Shown here one piece after another: positions 44,101 through 55,386 of a DNA stretch of 64,000 nt. The notes under the pieces are model-generated. The model was not told the origin of the DNA. It made no database searches and saw only the letters and a list, made by a program, of their open reading frames with translations. A program made the translations under genes and the position numbers. The stretch's first letter is position 1. Each line of letters starts with the position of its first letter. Origin of the DNA: Cliona cf. orientalis (Eukaryota > Porifera > Demospongiae > Clionaida > Clionaidae). Where the stretch lies: assembly GCA_963930775.1 (NCBI GenBank), contig OZ005692.1:5318135-5382134 (forward strand), read 5' to 3'.

Positions 44101-47100
44101 ATAAAGGGCTTGAATGCATACCTAGCCATCATTTAAAGTTAACTGTCTTTGATCAAGTTGATGCTAGACATCAATGGCAGTGAGCCAACTGTTCTCCATC
44201 CAATTCTTAATTTTTCCTTGATATTCAGAAGCATGATCATACTATCAAATATCATCACAGATCAGCCACTGTGTCCATTTTAACTCCCAGTAGATATCTA
44301 TGTGTACATGTATACAGCTGCTAATTTTTAAAACTGTGGACTCGGCAATCAATTGCTCCATCCGTATAATTAATTCAGTAATACATGTACCTGCCCCTTA
44401 CCATCAGCATAGCACTCTACATAACATACATAATAATGTAATACATGTACAATATTATTATTGTTGTTACTTTTATCTTATCTCTGCACTTTTTACTGCT
44501 GCTTGCATATAAAATTTCATAGCCTCAGCAGTAGGCATCTATTTCTCCTTAGAGACTCCTCTGATACAGTAACCTGATTGGTCAGAATGTTACACCATGG
44601 TGCAACTCTACTTGTCAGTCTACCTAATGATATAATTATTTTATTTCTTCCTCCTCCAGACTCCACTGTGACTGTTGAGAACTTACTTGGAGTGATGGAG
44701 AAGGTGACTGATGGTAGGGCTGAGGAGGTTTGGGGGAGGCTAATCGGCAGCACTAGGCTGAAGGATATCAGTAGCAAGTGCTCCACAGAGAGGGAGCTGA
44801 TTAGTACGTGTGCAGACATCTATGTCAACTATAAACCTGACTCCAGCTGGGAATGGCTTGCCCGTGCACTATACAGTGGAGCGGAAACAGCTGCAGTGGA
44901 GGAAGTACGATCCTATCTCAATCCTAGAGGTAGGTTCTCTCGGTGGGTGTGGTTGTGGTGGAGATCTATTTGTACAGCAAGGTGACAATTAGCCCTGTAC
45001 CCAGGCTGCAGGAGAAGTGGGGAACAGCGGCCTGGTACATATTATTATATGCCCATGTGTCAACATTTCCCATAAAAATTTAATAGTCCATATACAGCTC
45101 ATGAAACACTGCCATGGAAATAGAATACGGATAAAATATCTGGTAGACATAAAACTATAATATAAAACTACCTAGGAAATTGCTTATAATGTAATCAAGT
45201 GCTAATAGGCAAGGTGTGGGGTGTACACATTTGTAGCAATGACTCAACAACAGACTGATTGATGTAGCATACATTTCCACTGTATACATGTACATGCAAA
45301 GCTATAATACCGTATGGCGGATAATTTTCGTGGAGAGTCCGAAAAGGCCCTCAAAATTAATTTTCGTGGTTTTAAATTTCGTGACAGCAAACAGTCTAGG
45401 GGCGTGGCACTGCTGCATAAACGATGATGTAATTGATACACGCGCTCGCGATCTTAGCCATACCTACAGAGACTTGGACAAAAGGCATGAGATAGAAGAA
45501 TATTAGTGTCAAAGATGCTATCAGCCGGATGACAGTGGCTACTGTTGCTTGCTAACAGTGGAAAGTGTTGGCCGCGCTGCCACGATGTTTGTGGCCACAC
45601 CCATCATCATGGACTCGCATACTACGTGGACATTAATTTTCGTGGGTGGGAAAATTTCGTGACTGCCAAGTCAACCACGAAAATAACGAAAAATAGCGCC
45701 CCACGAAAATTACCCGCCATACGGTATCACGGTTTGACCCAAAGTGAATGCTTGCTACATGTATGTCTATGCATAAGATGGAGATGATAATCATTATAAA
45801 AAAAGCGTATTTTGTGCAATAATTTTGGACAAAAGATGCAAATAGTTTATTTAATGTAGTAGAGTTACGTGACCTTTCATCTCTGTTTTCTGATACAGAT
45901 CTCACTCTAACCACTGAGCGTCTAGTGGAGCTGTTTGCATCAATGGATGATAGGAATGTTGATCGTATGGGTGAGTACCACCTTGACACTCCATACTCCA
46001 AGAGTGAGGAATTCAAGATGAACTACCAGAACCCTGCCCAGAGGAAGGAGGCTTATTTGGACTACTTTGTCCACAACCATCCAGCAGCATCTTGGACAAC
46101 GATTGCTAGAGCACTTCATTGGTATAAACTACCCCAACAGGCTGCTGTAGTTGAGAACACCTACATTCAAGGTATGCTTTAGTTTATAAATTTATCAGCT
46201 AGAGCTCTGTAGAGCCAAGAGTAGATAATAAAGAGAAAGATGAGAGTGTCCAACACGCTATATGCTCTGTGTAAGATGTCTGCGGAAAGTCACGAGCCAG
46301 GAATTCAAAATAGTACGTCGTGGGTGTGGCCTCGAGTGCAAGCTAGCACAAGCACGATTTTGACTCAAAACGCTGGCAGATAACAATATAAAACGAGCAT
46401 TCATGAAGATTCTAGCACAAAACTCACTTTATTCTTCACAATCTTACAAAAAACGAAGTATTTAGCCCCTAGGGCTAGTCACGTGTGCTAAGTGGGAAGT
46501 CACTGACACGTTACTCAACGCAAACATGTTGTATGGAGCATATACCGTATAGCGGGAAATTTTCGAGGGAGAAAACTTTCACGAATTTCGCGATTTTTCA
46601 GACATCTGCGAAGGTTTTCTCCACGAAATTCTAGGCATGCCACACCCATTATGCGACCAGATTTAACGTTCCGCGAAAGTTTTCTCCGCGAAATGCTCCT
46701 TTCCTACCGATCCGCGAAAGTTTTCTCCCTCGAAAATTTCCCGCTATACGGTAGTGCATTGGACACTCTTCTCTCTCTTTATTATGTACTCTTGGTAGAG
46801 TACATATCCCGTGCACACATTGTGCAATCTATCGATGTAGTTTGTGTGTAGGCCTGTGGTTAGAAACTTGAATTGTGGTTGGTTGCAGGGGTCTCCAGTG
46901 AAAATACCACTGATTCTCTCTACATCAGATCTTGACTAGGAAGATATGCACTGCTACTACCTATTTTAATTTTATTAAAATAACTATCTTACATTCTGAT
47001 TTGGTTCCATAGCACTTCACATGTCTGTTTGCGAATAGCAAACAGCCAAACAGTATGCCATAAGCATTACTTAGAACATTTCGACGATCTTTACCAGTTC

Positions 47101-50100
47101 TTTTTCAGCACTTAGTTGTGCGCATGAGCATAAAGCACATGGTCTGCATGCATTATGCATTGAGTGGGCACTGTGCGTTTTTCAAAATCGAAATTATTTT
47201 TTTTCCATGCGTTGTATTAGATTAAGTACAGTAACGTATATTTGAGCATATGCAGTTCATGGCATTTACTTGGTGTGCTTGATAGGCATGGCTGCCAGTC
47301 TGATCATTTGTAGTGTTGCTTCAAAGTGAATTATTACCCCATATACATGTACATGTAGATGTGCAATCAGTTCTGTTCTTCTGTTACCACAAAACCTAGA
47401 AATGTAGGTATCAGAGTATGATGTATGTAAGTACCGTAATCGTGTTGAAAACACACCTTCTTTTGCCTTTTAGGTGCTTGACAGTGGTCACAAGCCCTAC
47501 AAATCTCATGCTTCTAACAGTCGCACCTTTAGACCACACCTAGTCATGCCATGTACTGCTTCGACTCAGAGGAGGTAGGACATGATCACGTGCGAGCCCA
47601 AAATTGCTTTGTCAGCAGAACTATTCCTATAGTGATGCAATAAAAAATAGCAAGTCGCTGTACATGTAGCTCACCAACTGTAAGACTGGCTTGATCACCG
47701 CAATGTTCAAAGGCGATTTTCAGTTGATTTAGTGCCTGAGCCCTACCATGCCCCACAGTTTGGTACTGCTAGCAACGTTAAATCTACGCAGCACTGATAC
47801 CGATCCAGCCTCGTAAAACACATAGATACCATAAACCCTTTCTAAATCTGCATTAGCTAAGTCCATACCATTCGAAGCAAGCATAGAGTTTAATATACAT
47901 GTACTCCAGCTAAATCGACAAACATGCATGCATGGGTTTAATTAAATTTATTCCTAAATGATCACATGCGATCATGTCCTACCTCCTCTGGCTTCGACTG
48001 TGCATGCTTGATCTAAGGGTCGTCAACTTCGTAAACTGTCATACACGCATGTGCGGTATGTGCTCTAGCAAGCTCTACATGTAGGTTTTTTAGCTACATT
48101 GTGATGGTGTTAACCACTCACTAAGATCAATGCTTACAAGTCAAGGCCCGATGATTTCATCTGACAAGGCCATTTTCACACATGCACAGGTACAGTGTCA
48201 CAACATTGTACATGTGTGCCATTAAATGTGTGTACCTAGCTTTCCTCTCCAGCTTTTCAAAAAATCTGTTCTCTAACATAATATACTTCCTTTTAAATCT
48301 GTGGCAACTAGAGCTCTGTAGAGCACATACCCCGCATGCTCTATAGCGTAGTATTGCAACACTCTGCGGCAGTTTTATGACTTGACGACTCTTTCCAACA
48401 TTGAGCTTGAGCAAGCACAGTCACATCAGCATACTATTATGCTAAAAGAGTGGGTGTGGTCGGTAAACCACAGGCATGCTGAACAGAAAACGCACTATTT
48501 ATAGCACTAGTAAGCCTTTTTGAGCAATTTGAAGCACGTACAAACCAGTTTTTCACCGATATCTACCGATTGGTTGTGCTTACAGCATGCACAGATGCCT
48601 AGAACGCGAGATCTGGCGATTTTTGTGCCGACAACGACGACAACTACAAAGACAACGATAGACAGACAAACCGATTGCTTTACACCTTGCGTATGCATGC
48701 AGGGTAATTATATTCCCAGCACTACAATCACAGTTCATATACATGTGCCACAGGTGCCTGCTGTATACATTGCATTCAGAGGCATGGCATTTGAAAATCA
48801 TTAATGTATGCAAAATTTTAGAGCATGCCCACTTGACTAAAACCGCACCCATTTAATTCCTTTTGTGGCCATAGATGTGGTTGTGCATGTTCATTTTCTA
48901 ATGTTTGTTAAATTTGAAACAGGAGGTACCATACTCTTCTAAAACTTCGGCCCTTCTAATTACATGTATTTGGCACCCCTTATCGATTGAAAATAGTCCC
49001 TAATTTTTAGCAAAGGTTGTCATGCATAGACCCTCCAAACCCCCCTCCCTCATGTTATCACTCAATAGCATGATATAGTACGTCTGCATGATGGACTCTG
49101 GGTTATTACCACTGAAAGATAGTGGTCATCAACAAAATAGTTTACTTTTGCTGGTACCTTCTTGTTTTGAGTGCTTTCCAAATTTCTAGTTTAGCTGCAT
49201 GTTATACCTGGCACGATGCACACATGAGAGTTATTAACGTAATTTACAGTGAGCGAAAGAACAAGGCTCAATTTTGAAGCTGCCATGAAGGATGGAGCGG
49301 TATGGATACGAAATGGAAGCACTTTCTTCCTGGGTCCTGGTGGATCTGGAAAGACCCACACACTTCTAGCCCTTCTTGAAGAAGATCCTCCTGTGATACG
49401 AGAGAGCACTGCATGTGTAAAGAAACCCATTAGAGCAGTGGCCCATTTCAAATTTGGAGTGAGAGGCACAGCACATTTCATCAGAATAACTGACGACCAC
49501 TATTCGGAGATGCTAGCAAATTCGGCCGAGCAGTACCCCATGAGTATTACTCCCACTGCAGCTTCCCTATTACTTGGTACTAAAGTACCTATTACTCCAC
49601 CCTCTAGTTCATCTCTTGAGATGCCAGAAGCACCTTCAAATTCTAGCTCACCAGAAACGGCATCACAAGCACCCAAGGAGACCAGTGTTGAGGGTCCACT
49701 ACCCGTAGCTAAATCTGGTCTGAAACGAGAGCTACAGCATCGAATGCAAGCCAAGTCAAAAACATCAGAGCAACTCCATGACAAGGATCTAATGGATGTC
49801 AAGGATTCAGCAGGCCAGCCAATGTTTCACGAAGTCCTCCCTGCTTTTGTCACTAACACCATGATCGGTATACTCACAGTGAAGCTTAATGAGTCCTTAG
49901 ATAGCCGTCCACTGGTGGAGTACTACATCAACGGTAGCCGCATAGGAAAGCCATTCCATTCACCATTCACACACCTGGAGACCTTTCGCCATTGTCTGAG
50001 GATCTTACAATCAACCTGCAAACCAAACACATGTCCAAAGATTATATTTGTTGGCACTCATAAGGATCTCGAACATGAGTGTCAGCTCGAGGATAGGAAA

Positions 50101-51660
50101 GAAAAAAATCAAAAGCTTCAGAGCATCATCCCTCCAGAGATGAAGGACAATATCATCTACAATGGAGAGTCACTGCTGTTTGCTATTAATGCCAAAGCTC
50201 CTGGAAATGACGATCGTAAGATGATGGATGATTTGAGGCTGTTGATGATCAAGGAGCTACAGAAGCTACCAAAGGTGAAGATTCCACTTCGATACTTCTC
50301 TCTTGAAAGTTGCTTCCAACGACTGGCAAAGTATCAACGAAAAGCTATACTGAGTGTTGACGAATGTCTAAAGGAAGCCACAGCCTACCATTTCACAAGG
50401 GAGTCACTCGATGACGTGCTACAATATCTTCACAACCTCAAACTCATCATGTACTACAAAGACATCCTTCCAGATGTGGTGTTTATCGATGCCCAAGTTC
50501 TCCTTGACAAGATAACTGAGCTTGTGGAGTATGGCATAGAGTTACGAGCGAAACCCAACCGCCAAGCTGTAACAGCACTTGCTGGGAGCCTAGAAAAGTT
50601 CAAAACCTGTGGTATTGTTACAGCTGAGATTCTGTCACAGTTTAGCTCTGGCTATGTCCCAGGTCTATTTGAAGAAAAGCATCTTCTTCTTCTTTTCAAG
50701 AAGCTGCTGATTGTGGCTGAAATTGGAAAAGGAAAATTCCTAATGCCATGTCTTCTAGAAACGGAGAAAGTAAAAACTTCTTATGATTTATTATTCATCA
50801 TACCTGCTCTAATTTTCTATTTTGGTGAAAACGGTCCCAAGCTTGGAGTCTACTGCTTTCTCCTTGCCTCTCTCATCACTGATGCTGAGTGGAAGCTTCT
50901 CATGGAGGATAACAGCCCTGTTCAACTCTCACGCAACAGAGTTCGGTTTGCTGTTCCTGGAAACAATCCAGGATGCATCACCATCACCGATTCCTTCTCA
51001 ACATTCTTCCATGTCAACATTGAATTCCCAGATCAGGTTACAACAGCTAAGGCAAGGGAAATCTGTGAGAAAGTTTGCCCAACAATTCGTGAAACCATCC
51101 TTACTCACATTCGCAGAGCCTTTCATAGACTGAACTACGACAATTCTATCCCTGTCGCCTCCTTCCTGTGCTCACAGCATGATGAAACGACCTCTCCACA
51201 TCCAGCAGTCATCTCTAATACTGGACTCTTGACCTGTACCACCCACCGTCGATCAGTCTTCAGTGAGCTCACAGACAACCACAGGCTGTGGCTAGGAGAA
51301 GCCAAATGTAGCTCACCCTCACCTTCTGATGTGACATCTGCTAGTGATCTTGCAGACGCTGGGAAGCTTACCATCAAGGATCTTCGCCTGGTTCAAAGAA
51401 CAACTTGGGAAGGTAGAACAAAGTGGTATAACATTGGTTTGGAACTAGACATTGACCCAGAAACATTAAACACTATCAAGGTGAATAACGACGATATTGA
51501 TGATCGATTTCGAGCCATGCTCATGACTTGGCTGAAGATGAGCGACCCTAGACCAACATGGGAAACGTTAGCTGAAGCTCTTCGATCACCCACCACTGGG
51601 TATGAACATCTTGCTGAACGTTGTGTAATGCCTCCAGTCAAGAAAGCCCGAATTACATAA
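41106..51660 (+). CDS. ROCO-like protein: five Death-like domains, P-loop GTPase/COR-like region, Death domain; about 1278 aa
   Basis: Exons: 41106-41151, 41263-41547, 42983-43258, 43580-43855, 44660-44929, 45899-46171, 49250-51660 (3837 nt, frame intact; all introns phase 1). Exons 2-6 each encode one Death-like domain with a late conserved SW (PSWRAVIWSL, SSWTHLCGGL, SSWEWLARAL, ASWTTIARAL). Exons 3 and 4 are near-identical duplicates. Exon 7 has a Walker A GPGGSGKT, the conserved RESTACxKKP after it, a Ser/Pro-rich linker, DSAGQ (G3) and FVGTHKD (G4), then a COR-like winged-helix region (YLHNLKLIMYY), and ends in a canonical Death domain (WYNIGLELDIDPETL, PTWETLAEAL). Such proteins couple GTP-switched self-assembly to death or defence signalling; the exact pathway is unknown. 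A further small exon between 46171 and 49250 cannot be excluded. Confidence 0.82.
42193..42711. mobile_element. MITE with TACCGTAAAGTCTG ends
   Basis: The left TACCGTAAAGTCTG and right CAGACTTTACGGGTA form the TIR, and both arms continue with ATAAGCnCATGCGCTTAT-like text. The 519-bp element lies in intron 2 of the ROCO-like gene. An internal 63-codon frame (42296-42487) has no recognised motif. Confidence 0.75.
45307..45727. mobile_element. MITE with ATACCGTATGGCGGrTAATT ends
   Basis: The left ATACCGTATGGCGGATAATT and the complement of the right ATACCGTATGGCGGGTAATT are almost perfect, both continuing TTCGTGG. Interior copies of AAATTTTCGTG occur in both directions. It lies in intron 5 of the ROCO-like gene. 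Confidence 0.85.
46543..46753. mobile_element. 211-bp MITE with TACCGTATAGCGGGAAATTT ends
   Basis: The TIR of about 40 bp is perfect (TACCGTATAGCGGGAAATTT, then TCGAGGGAGAAAACTTTC, and its complement), so this is a young copy. The end sequence is related to the element at 45307 (ACCGTATnGCGG). A lone degenerate end of the same type sits at about 16912-16938 in the G-alpha intron. Confidence 0.85.
47567..47990. mobile_element. Mutator-type MITE with perfect 9-bp target duplication
   Basis: The ends CAGAGGAGGTAGGACATGAT and its complement give a TIR of at least 20 bp, followed by a weaker CnCATGTGATC pairing. Flanking GCTTCGACT occurs at 47558-47566 and 47991-47999, an exact 9-bp duplication. 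Nine bases is the size made by Mutator-like transposases. The interior of about 380 bp is non-coding. It lies in the last intron of the ROCO-like gene. Confidence 0.85.
48307..48710. repeat. Dispersed repeat, family A-end/B-end, copy 1
   Basis: It begins ACTAGAGCTCTGTAGAGCAC (A-end) and ends near TTGCTTTACACCTTGCGTAT...GGGTAATTA (B-end). The same two ends bound copies at 58529-58770 and, inverted, 61027-61631. An isolated A-end is at about 46198-46214. A block around CGCGAGATCTGGCGATTTTTGTGC is shared with the 61-kb copy. It is probably a non-autonomous transposon. Confidence 0.65.
48711..49249 (+). other. End of the last intron of the ROCO-like gene
   Basis: It holds a fragment related to the left end of the 30.8-kb MITE (about 48935-49020) and then AT-rich sequence up to the acceptor TTTACAG before exon 7. 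I found no additional exon. Confidence 0.5.
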
Positions 51661-52483
51661 TTATTGTGTCAAAGTATGTTTCGTATTTTTTTCTTTCTGT
51701 GTTATTCTATAATAATGTTATAGTAGCTACCTCAAGCACAATCTTTAGCTATCATTTTGACTACAAGATTTACAGAAACGAAATTTTTGTGAAATTTTAA
51801 TTTTGCAGCGGCTATAGGTGGGAACTTCTCAATAGGTGACTGATCAACCCACGTCTCCCATTAATAATATTATTTCTACAAGAAGACTAACCGCATCCTA
51901 AGTGGAAAAAAATTTGCTTATTTTGTTGCTGTGTGCATATATATACATAGCTCCTGTATCCACTAGACAGCAGATCATTGGCCATTATATATTTTAAATG
52001 TATGGTAAGGGTCATCCATAGCATACCGTATTGGAAGGGTATAAATTTTGTCTGTTTTTCTAAATAGGAAAAAGTAGCTTTGAAATAGCGAGAACAACAT
52101 TTGCATTAGGCTGTGGCAGTGAAAAAAGAAAGTTGGAAAAAAATGGGTCCAGGCTGGATTCGAACCGGTGTGTGCACTAATTTTGACATTACTTGAAGTC
52201 ATAGACCATCTGGACAATAGCATAGTTACGGCTTCTGTGTTTTCATAACTCGATAAAATTAATTGAAAATTCTGGAACATGTAAATTTATTCATGCTCTA
52301 TCTGCTGGTCTTTTGAATAATTATGACCGTAGCATGTTCTGGGGCTGTGCTGAATTACATTACATCATTTTTGTTTTTTCCGATTTAGGATGTAATGACA
52401 ACCACGCTATAGCTACTACTAGTCAATTGTAAACATTTTTACATTAACAGTTACTGTAATACTTCTCTCCCAAGCTATAGCTA
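51661..52483. other. 3' flank of the ROCO-like gene with a tRNA-like remnant
   Basis: After the TAA there are AT-rich runs with TATAATAATG but no clean AATAAA close by. On the minus strand around 52145-52215 lies a B-box-like GGTTCGAATCC with possible 7-bp acceptor pairing (GTCCAGA with CCTGGAC). The T stem has mismatches and no proper anticodon arm forms, so at most it is a decayed tRNA or SINE piece. Confidence 0.4.
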
Positions 52484-52700
52484 AGGCCACTCCAATACGA
52501 TTAGCTAGTTGTTTCCCATTTCCCGCCCGTATCCTTTCCACAATTTCCATATTATAGTGTATTAGTATACCCGCTCTTATCTCGTCTAACAGTAGCTTTG
52601 GTATGGGTCGTCAATGTTGTTGGCGCTCTAATGAATAATGAACCGCATGCCCCAGGCTTTCTGATGAAAGGGGAAACAGTGAATCATATTGGAGTGGCCT
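52484..52700. mobile_element. 217-bp MITE with AGGCCACTCCAATA ends
   Basis: The left AGGCCACTCCAATACGATT and the complement of the right AGGCCACTCCAATATGATT differ at one base. GTTTCCC near the left end and GGGAAAC near the right extend the pairing. It is the same family as the 36673-37025 element by its end. Confidence 0.8.
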
Positions 52701-54014
52701 AAGGATTTAGGAGGTAGTTATTGTAGCTACACTGGCACAGATGCATATTATAGCTAGTTGCAGTAGTAGACTATGTACTACTGAAGGCCCATTTCCTTGG
52801 CCATTTGAGCCCCGATAATTGGCATTATTTATTGCCTTGGAGAAGCTTGCATGGCTAATGGTTAGGGTCGTCAAATCTACTTATCCACTTTTCTCTAATT
52901 AACTGAAAAATATAGAGGAATACTGTAATAATTACTTACTTCCTTGTATCAGATTATTAATGATTATTGTATCATGCATGTATTAACTATTATTTCCTGT
53001 CATTGATTTTTGTAGGGCATTGCGCCTTAGGGCAACCAGCCCCATTGTCTTTAGCGCCCTTGCGCGTACGGACTCTTTGTTTTGTGTTTTGTCATATACA
53101 TGTACAGTGTGTATGTATCTATTCTGCATTTTGCCATATCTTGAGTCTCAATAATAATATTCTTATGCTGAGATCGCCACCTAACTAAACGTGCAGCTCG
53201 GTCGCTAGGAACTAACAAACCTTACAAATACCATGTTTAGTTCAACAAGAACTTGCAGCAGATGCTTTCAGTCATTCAGACAGAGATCCATGCTATGATG
53301 GCATATAAACTCAGAGCCACAGCTAAGACAGACTCGTCATTTAAACGATCAATTCTCCACTAGCTTCCGATTCTCAAGACCAACAAGGGCATGGTGCCTC
53401 TACGTTAGACCACTCTCTACAACTTATAATACTTCAAACATGAGTTGACCATTTCACTATAATTATTATTCAAGATGTTTAGTGCATACTTCATCTACTG
53501 TTCAGTACAATAAGGTATGTTGAAATAGATCCCACAGTTGAATATGTTACACAATATTAATGATTTGCATGAAATTGCAATTCAGGTTGGTGCTAGTGCA
53601 GCTGGCCAAGGCAAAGTGGAGCTGAGCAGAGGAGATAAGATACTGAGATTCATTGGCTGGCTGGGAGGATTCTACTCACTAATGCATGACTTATTAGTAA
53701 TGACATTATGGGTTTCAGTGTAACATTAATTAATATGGATCACTAGCCATGGGCTGCAGGGCTGACTCTGTAACAATAATTAATATAATATTATGTGGGC
53801 TACTAATTGGATTCCCATAATTACTATGCAGCAAGATGAAGAAGAATATCCCATGGTAGCTAATAATATTATGGCCTTGGTGTTCCAAAACAGGATATTC
53901 ATAGAGGATGATTTGCTAGAAAGCAGTCAGCTATCCCAAAAAAGAATAGGAAAAGCAACAGCTGCTAATGGAAAGTTTGATTACACCTCCAAAGCCAAAG
54001 ATTACAAGTGCTGA
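52701..54014 (+). other. Unassigned; possible relic or small gene near 53.5-54.0 kb
   Basis: Two open stretches might be exons. The first is 53587-53722 after an acceptor-like TTCAG, reading GASAAGQGKVELSRGDKILR and ending at a TAA. The second is 53829-54014 after TATGCAG, reading DEEEYPMVANNIMALVFQ and ending at TGA. They do not join into one convincing frame and I recognise neither. The first half of the interval is AT-rich with no feature. Confidence 0.25.
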
Positions 54015-54134
54015 AATTCCTATATAGAATCTGATCTAGATATAATTTTTTTATTATTATTATAGATCTACGCATCCTTAGCCTAGAATCTTCACAAGAA
54101 GCCATTGCAAAAATGGGTTGAGGAACTACCTCAC

Positions 54135-54135
54135 A

Positions 54136-54179
<44 letters not shown>

Positions 54180-54180
54180 A
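54135..54180. repeat. (CA)n microsatellite
   Basis: About 45 bp of CA repeat with one interruption. The Val/Cys-rich frame across it is an artefact. Confidence 0.95.
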
Positions 54181-55386
54181 CATGTGCTGTCCTGTCATAG
54201 TTATAGCTACACATGGTCGCACTACCCTGGCCCATTGCAGGAAAACAAGAGTGAAGTTAAAGAAAAAGGTAGTCACATAATGTAGTTATTTTCTCAGAAA
54301 CAGTGCCACATGACAGCATCCTGCCCACTGTTTGTTAATAATTATTAATGGTTCTGCAGCTGGAGACATTAGCTTGTGTTTATACTATAATAATAATATT
54401 ATGGTACAAGTGCAGCTGTGGTAAAAGTTTTCAAAGGGAAATTTTGCATTCTTATCCATACAGAAACACCGATAAAAAGTATAATATTTCATTTCAAATT
54501 GATGCTCAAGTTCAGATTGAATAATAATATTATTAATAACAATGGTGAGCAATTGCAAGCCATGTCTGAATGTACACAACAAACAGTGCGTTTGATCTAA
54601 CAGTAAATATCTCTGTTTATGGCACTTACGTGGATGAAGATAGAACCCTATGAATATGAATATCTTGAACATGTGAGTTGGTAGCTACCGTACCTTGACA
54701 TGGACAAATTTCACAAGCATTAATTAAAACTGAGAACTTGGCAAAGCACTAACTGTTGAGTTAGCAAGGAGTGCTTGCTACTGCGGCTACGTATATATCA
54801 TCAGCAAACTGATATTCTGATATGCTGTTTCGGCATTAGTGTAAGTCCACAGCAAATTGTGTTACAATAATAATATTATTGTGCTAGCCAAACTTGCATT
54901 TTTGCTAGCTAGAGTAACACAATAATGCAGAAATACTATTGCCTGATAATCATTCTAAACATTTAAGGAATAATAATAATATTGACAAATTAATAGCTAT
55001 ACTTGAATCCCTCAGTGGTGATTATATTTATAGGATGTGTGTAGCCTATGTTTATGATCATCAAACTTGCCATATTAAATTTTAATGAATATTATTAAAT
55101 TTTAATATCACCGATTCTATATGGAAAAGGTCGTCACAATAGCTTGCTAACACCATGTGCTCTGCATGCATGAGGTGATCCTGCATGGACAGTGTGTAAA
55201 GCACAAGGTATTCATGCATTGTATGCATGCTAGTATTGCCAGCACACGCCACCTGGTGCTTCTGTGTACCCCCCCCCCCCCCCCCCCCCATAGTAAATGT
55301 AGCTATAGAGTATCTTTGAGTCAGGACTAAGAAAGTCAATAGCTATAAGATCAGATAGCTAGCTACTGTGATCCTTAAGCATACTA
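54181..55386. other. AT-rich intergenic DNA with a 21-bp poly-C run
   Basis: It contains frequent AATAATATTATT palindromic patches and a run of 21 C at 55269-55289. I recognised no exon or TIR element. Its right part should contain the promoter of the Ig/FN3 gene. Confidence 0.5.

Noticed and set aside
52145..52215. tRNA gene on the minus strand (GGTTCGAATCC box)
   Set aside because: The acceptor pairing is suggestive, but the T stem has mismatches and no canonical anticodon arm forms.
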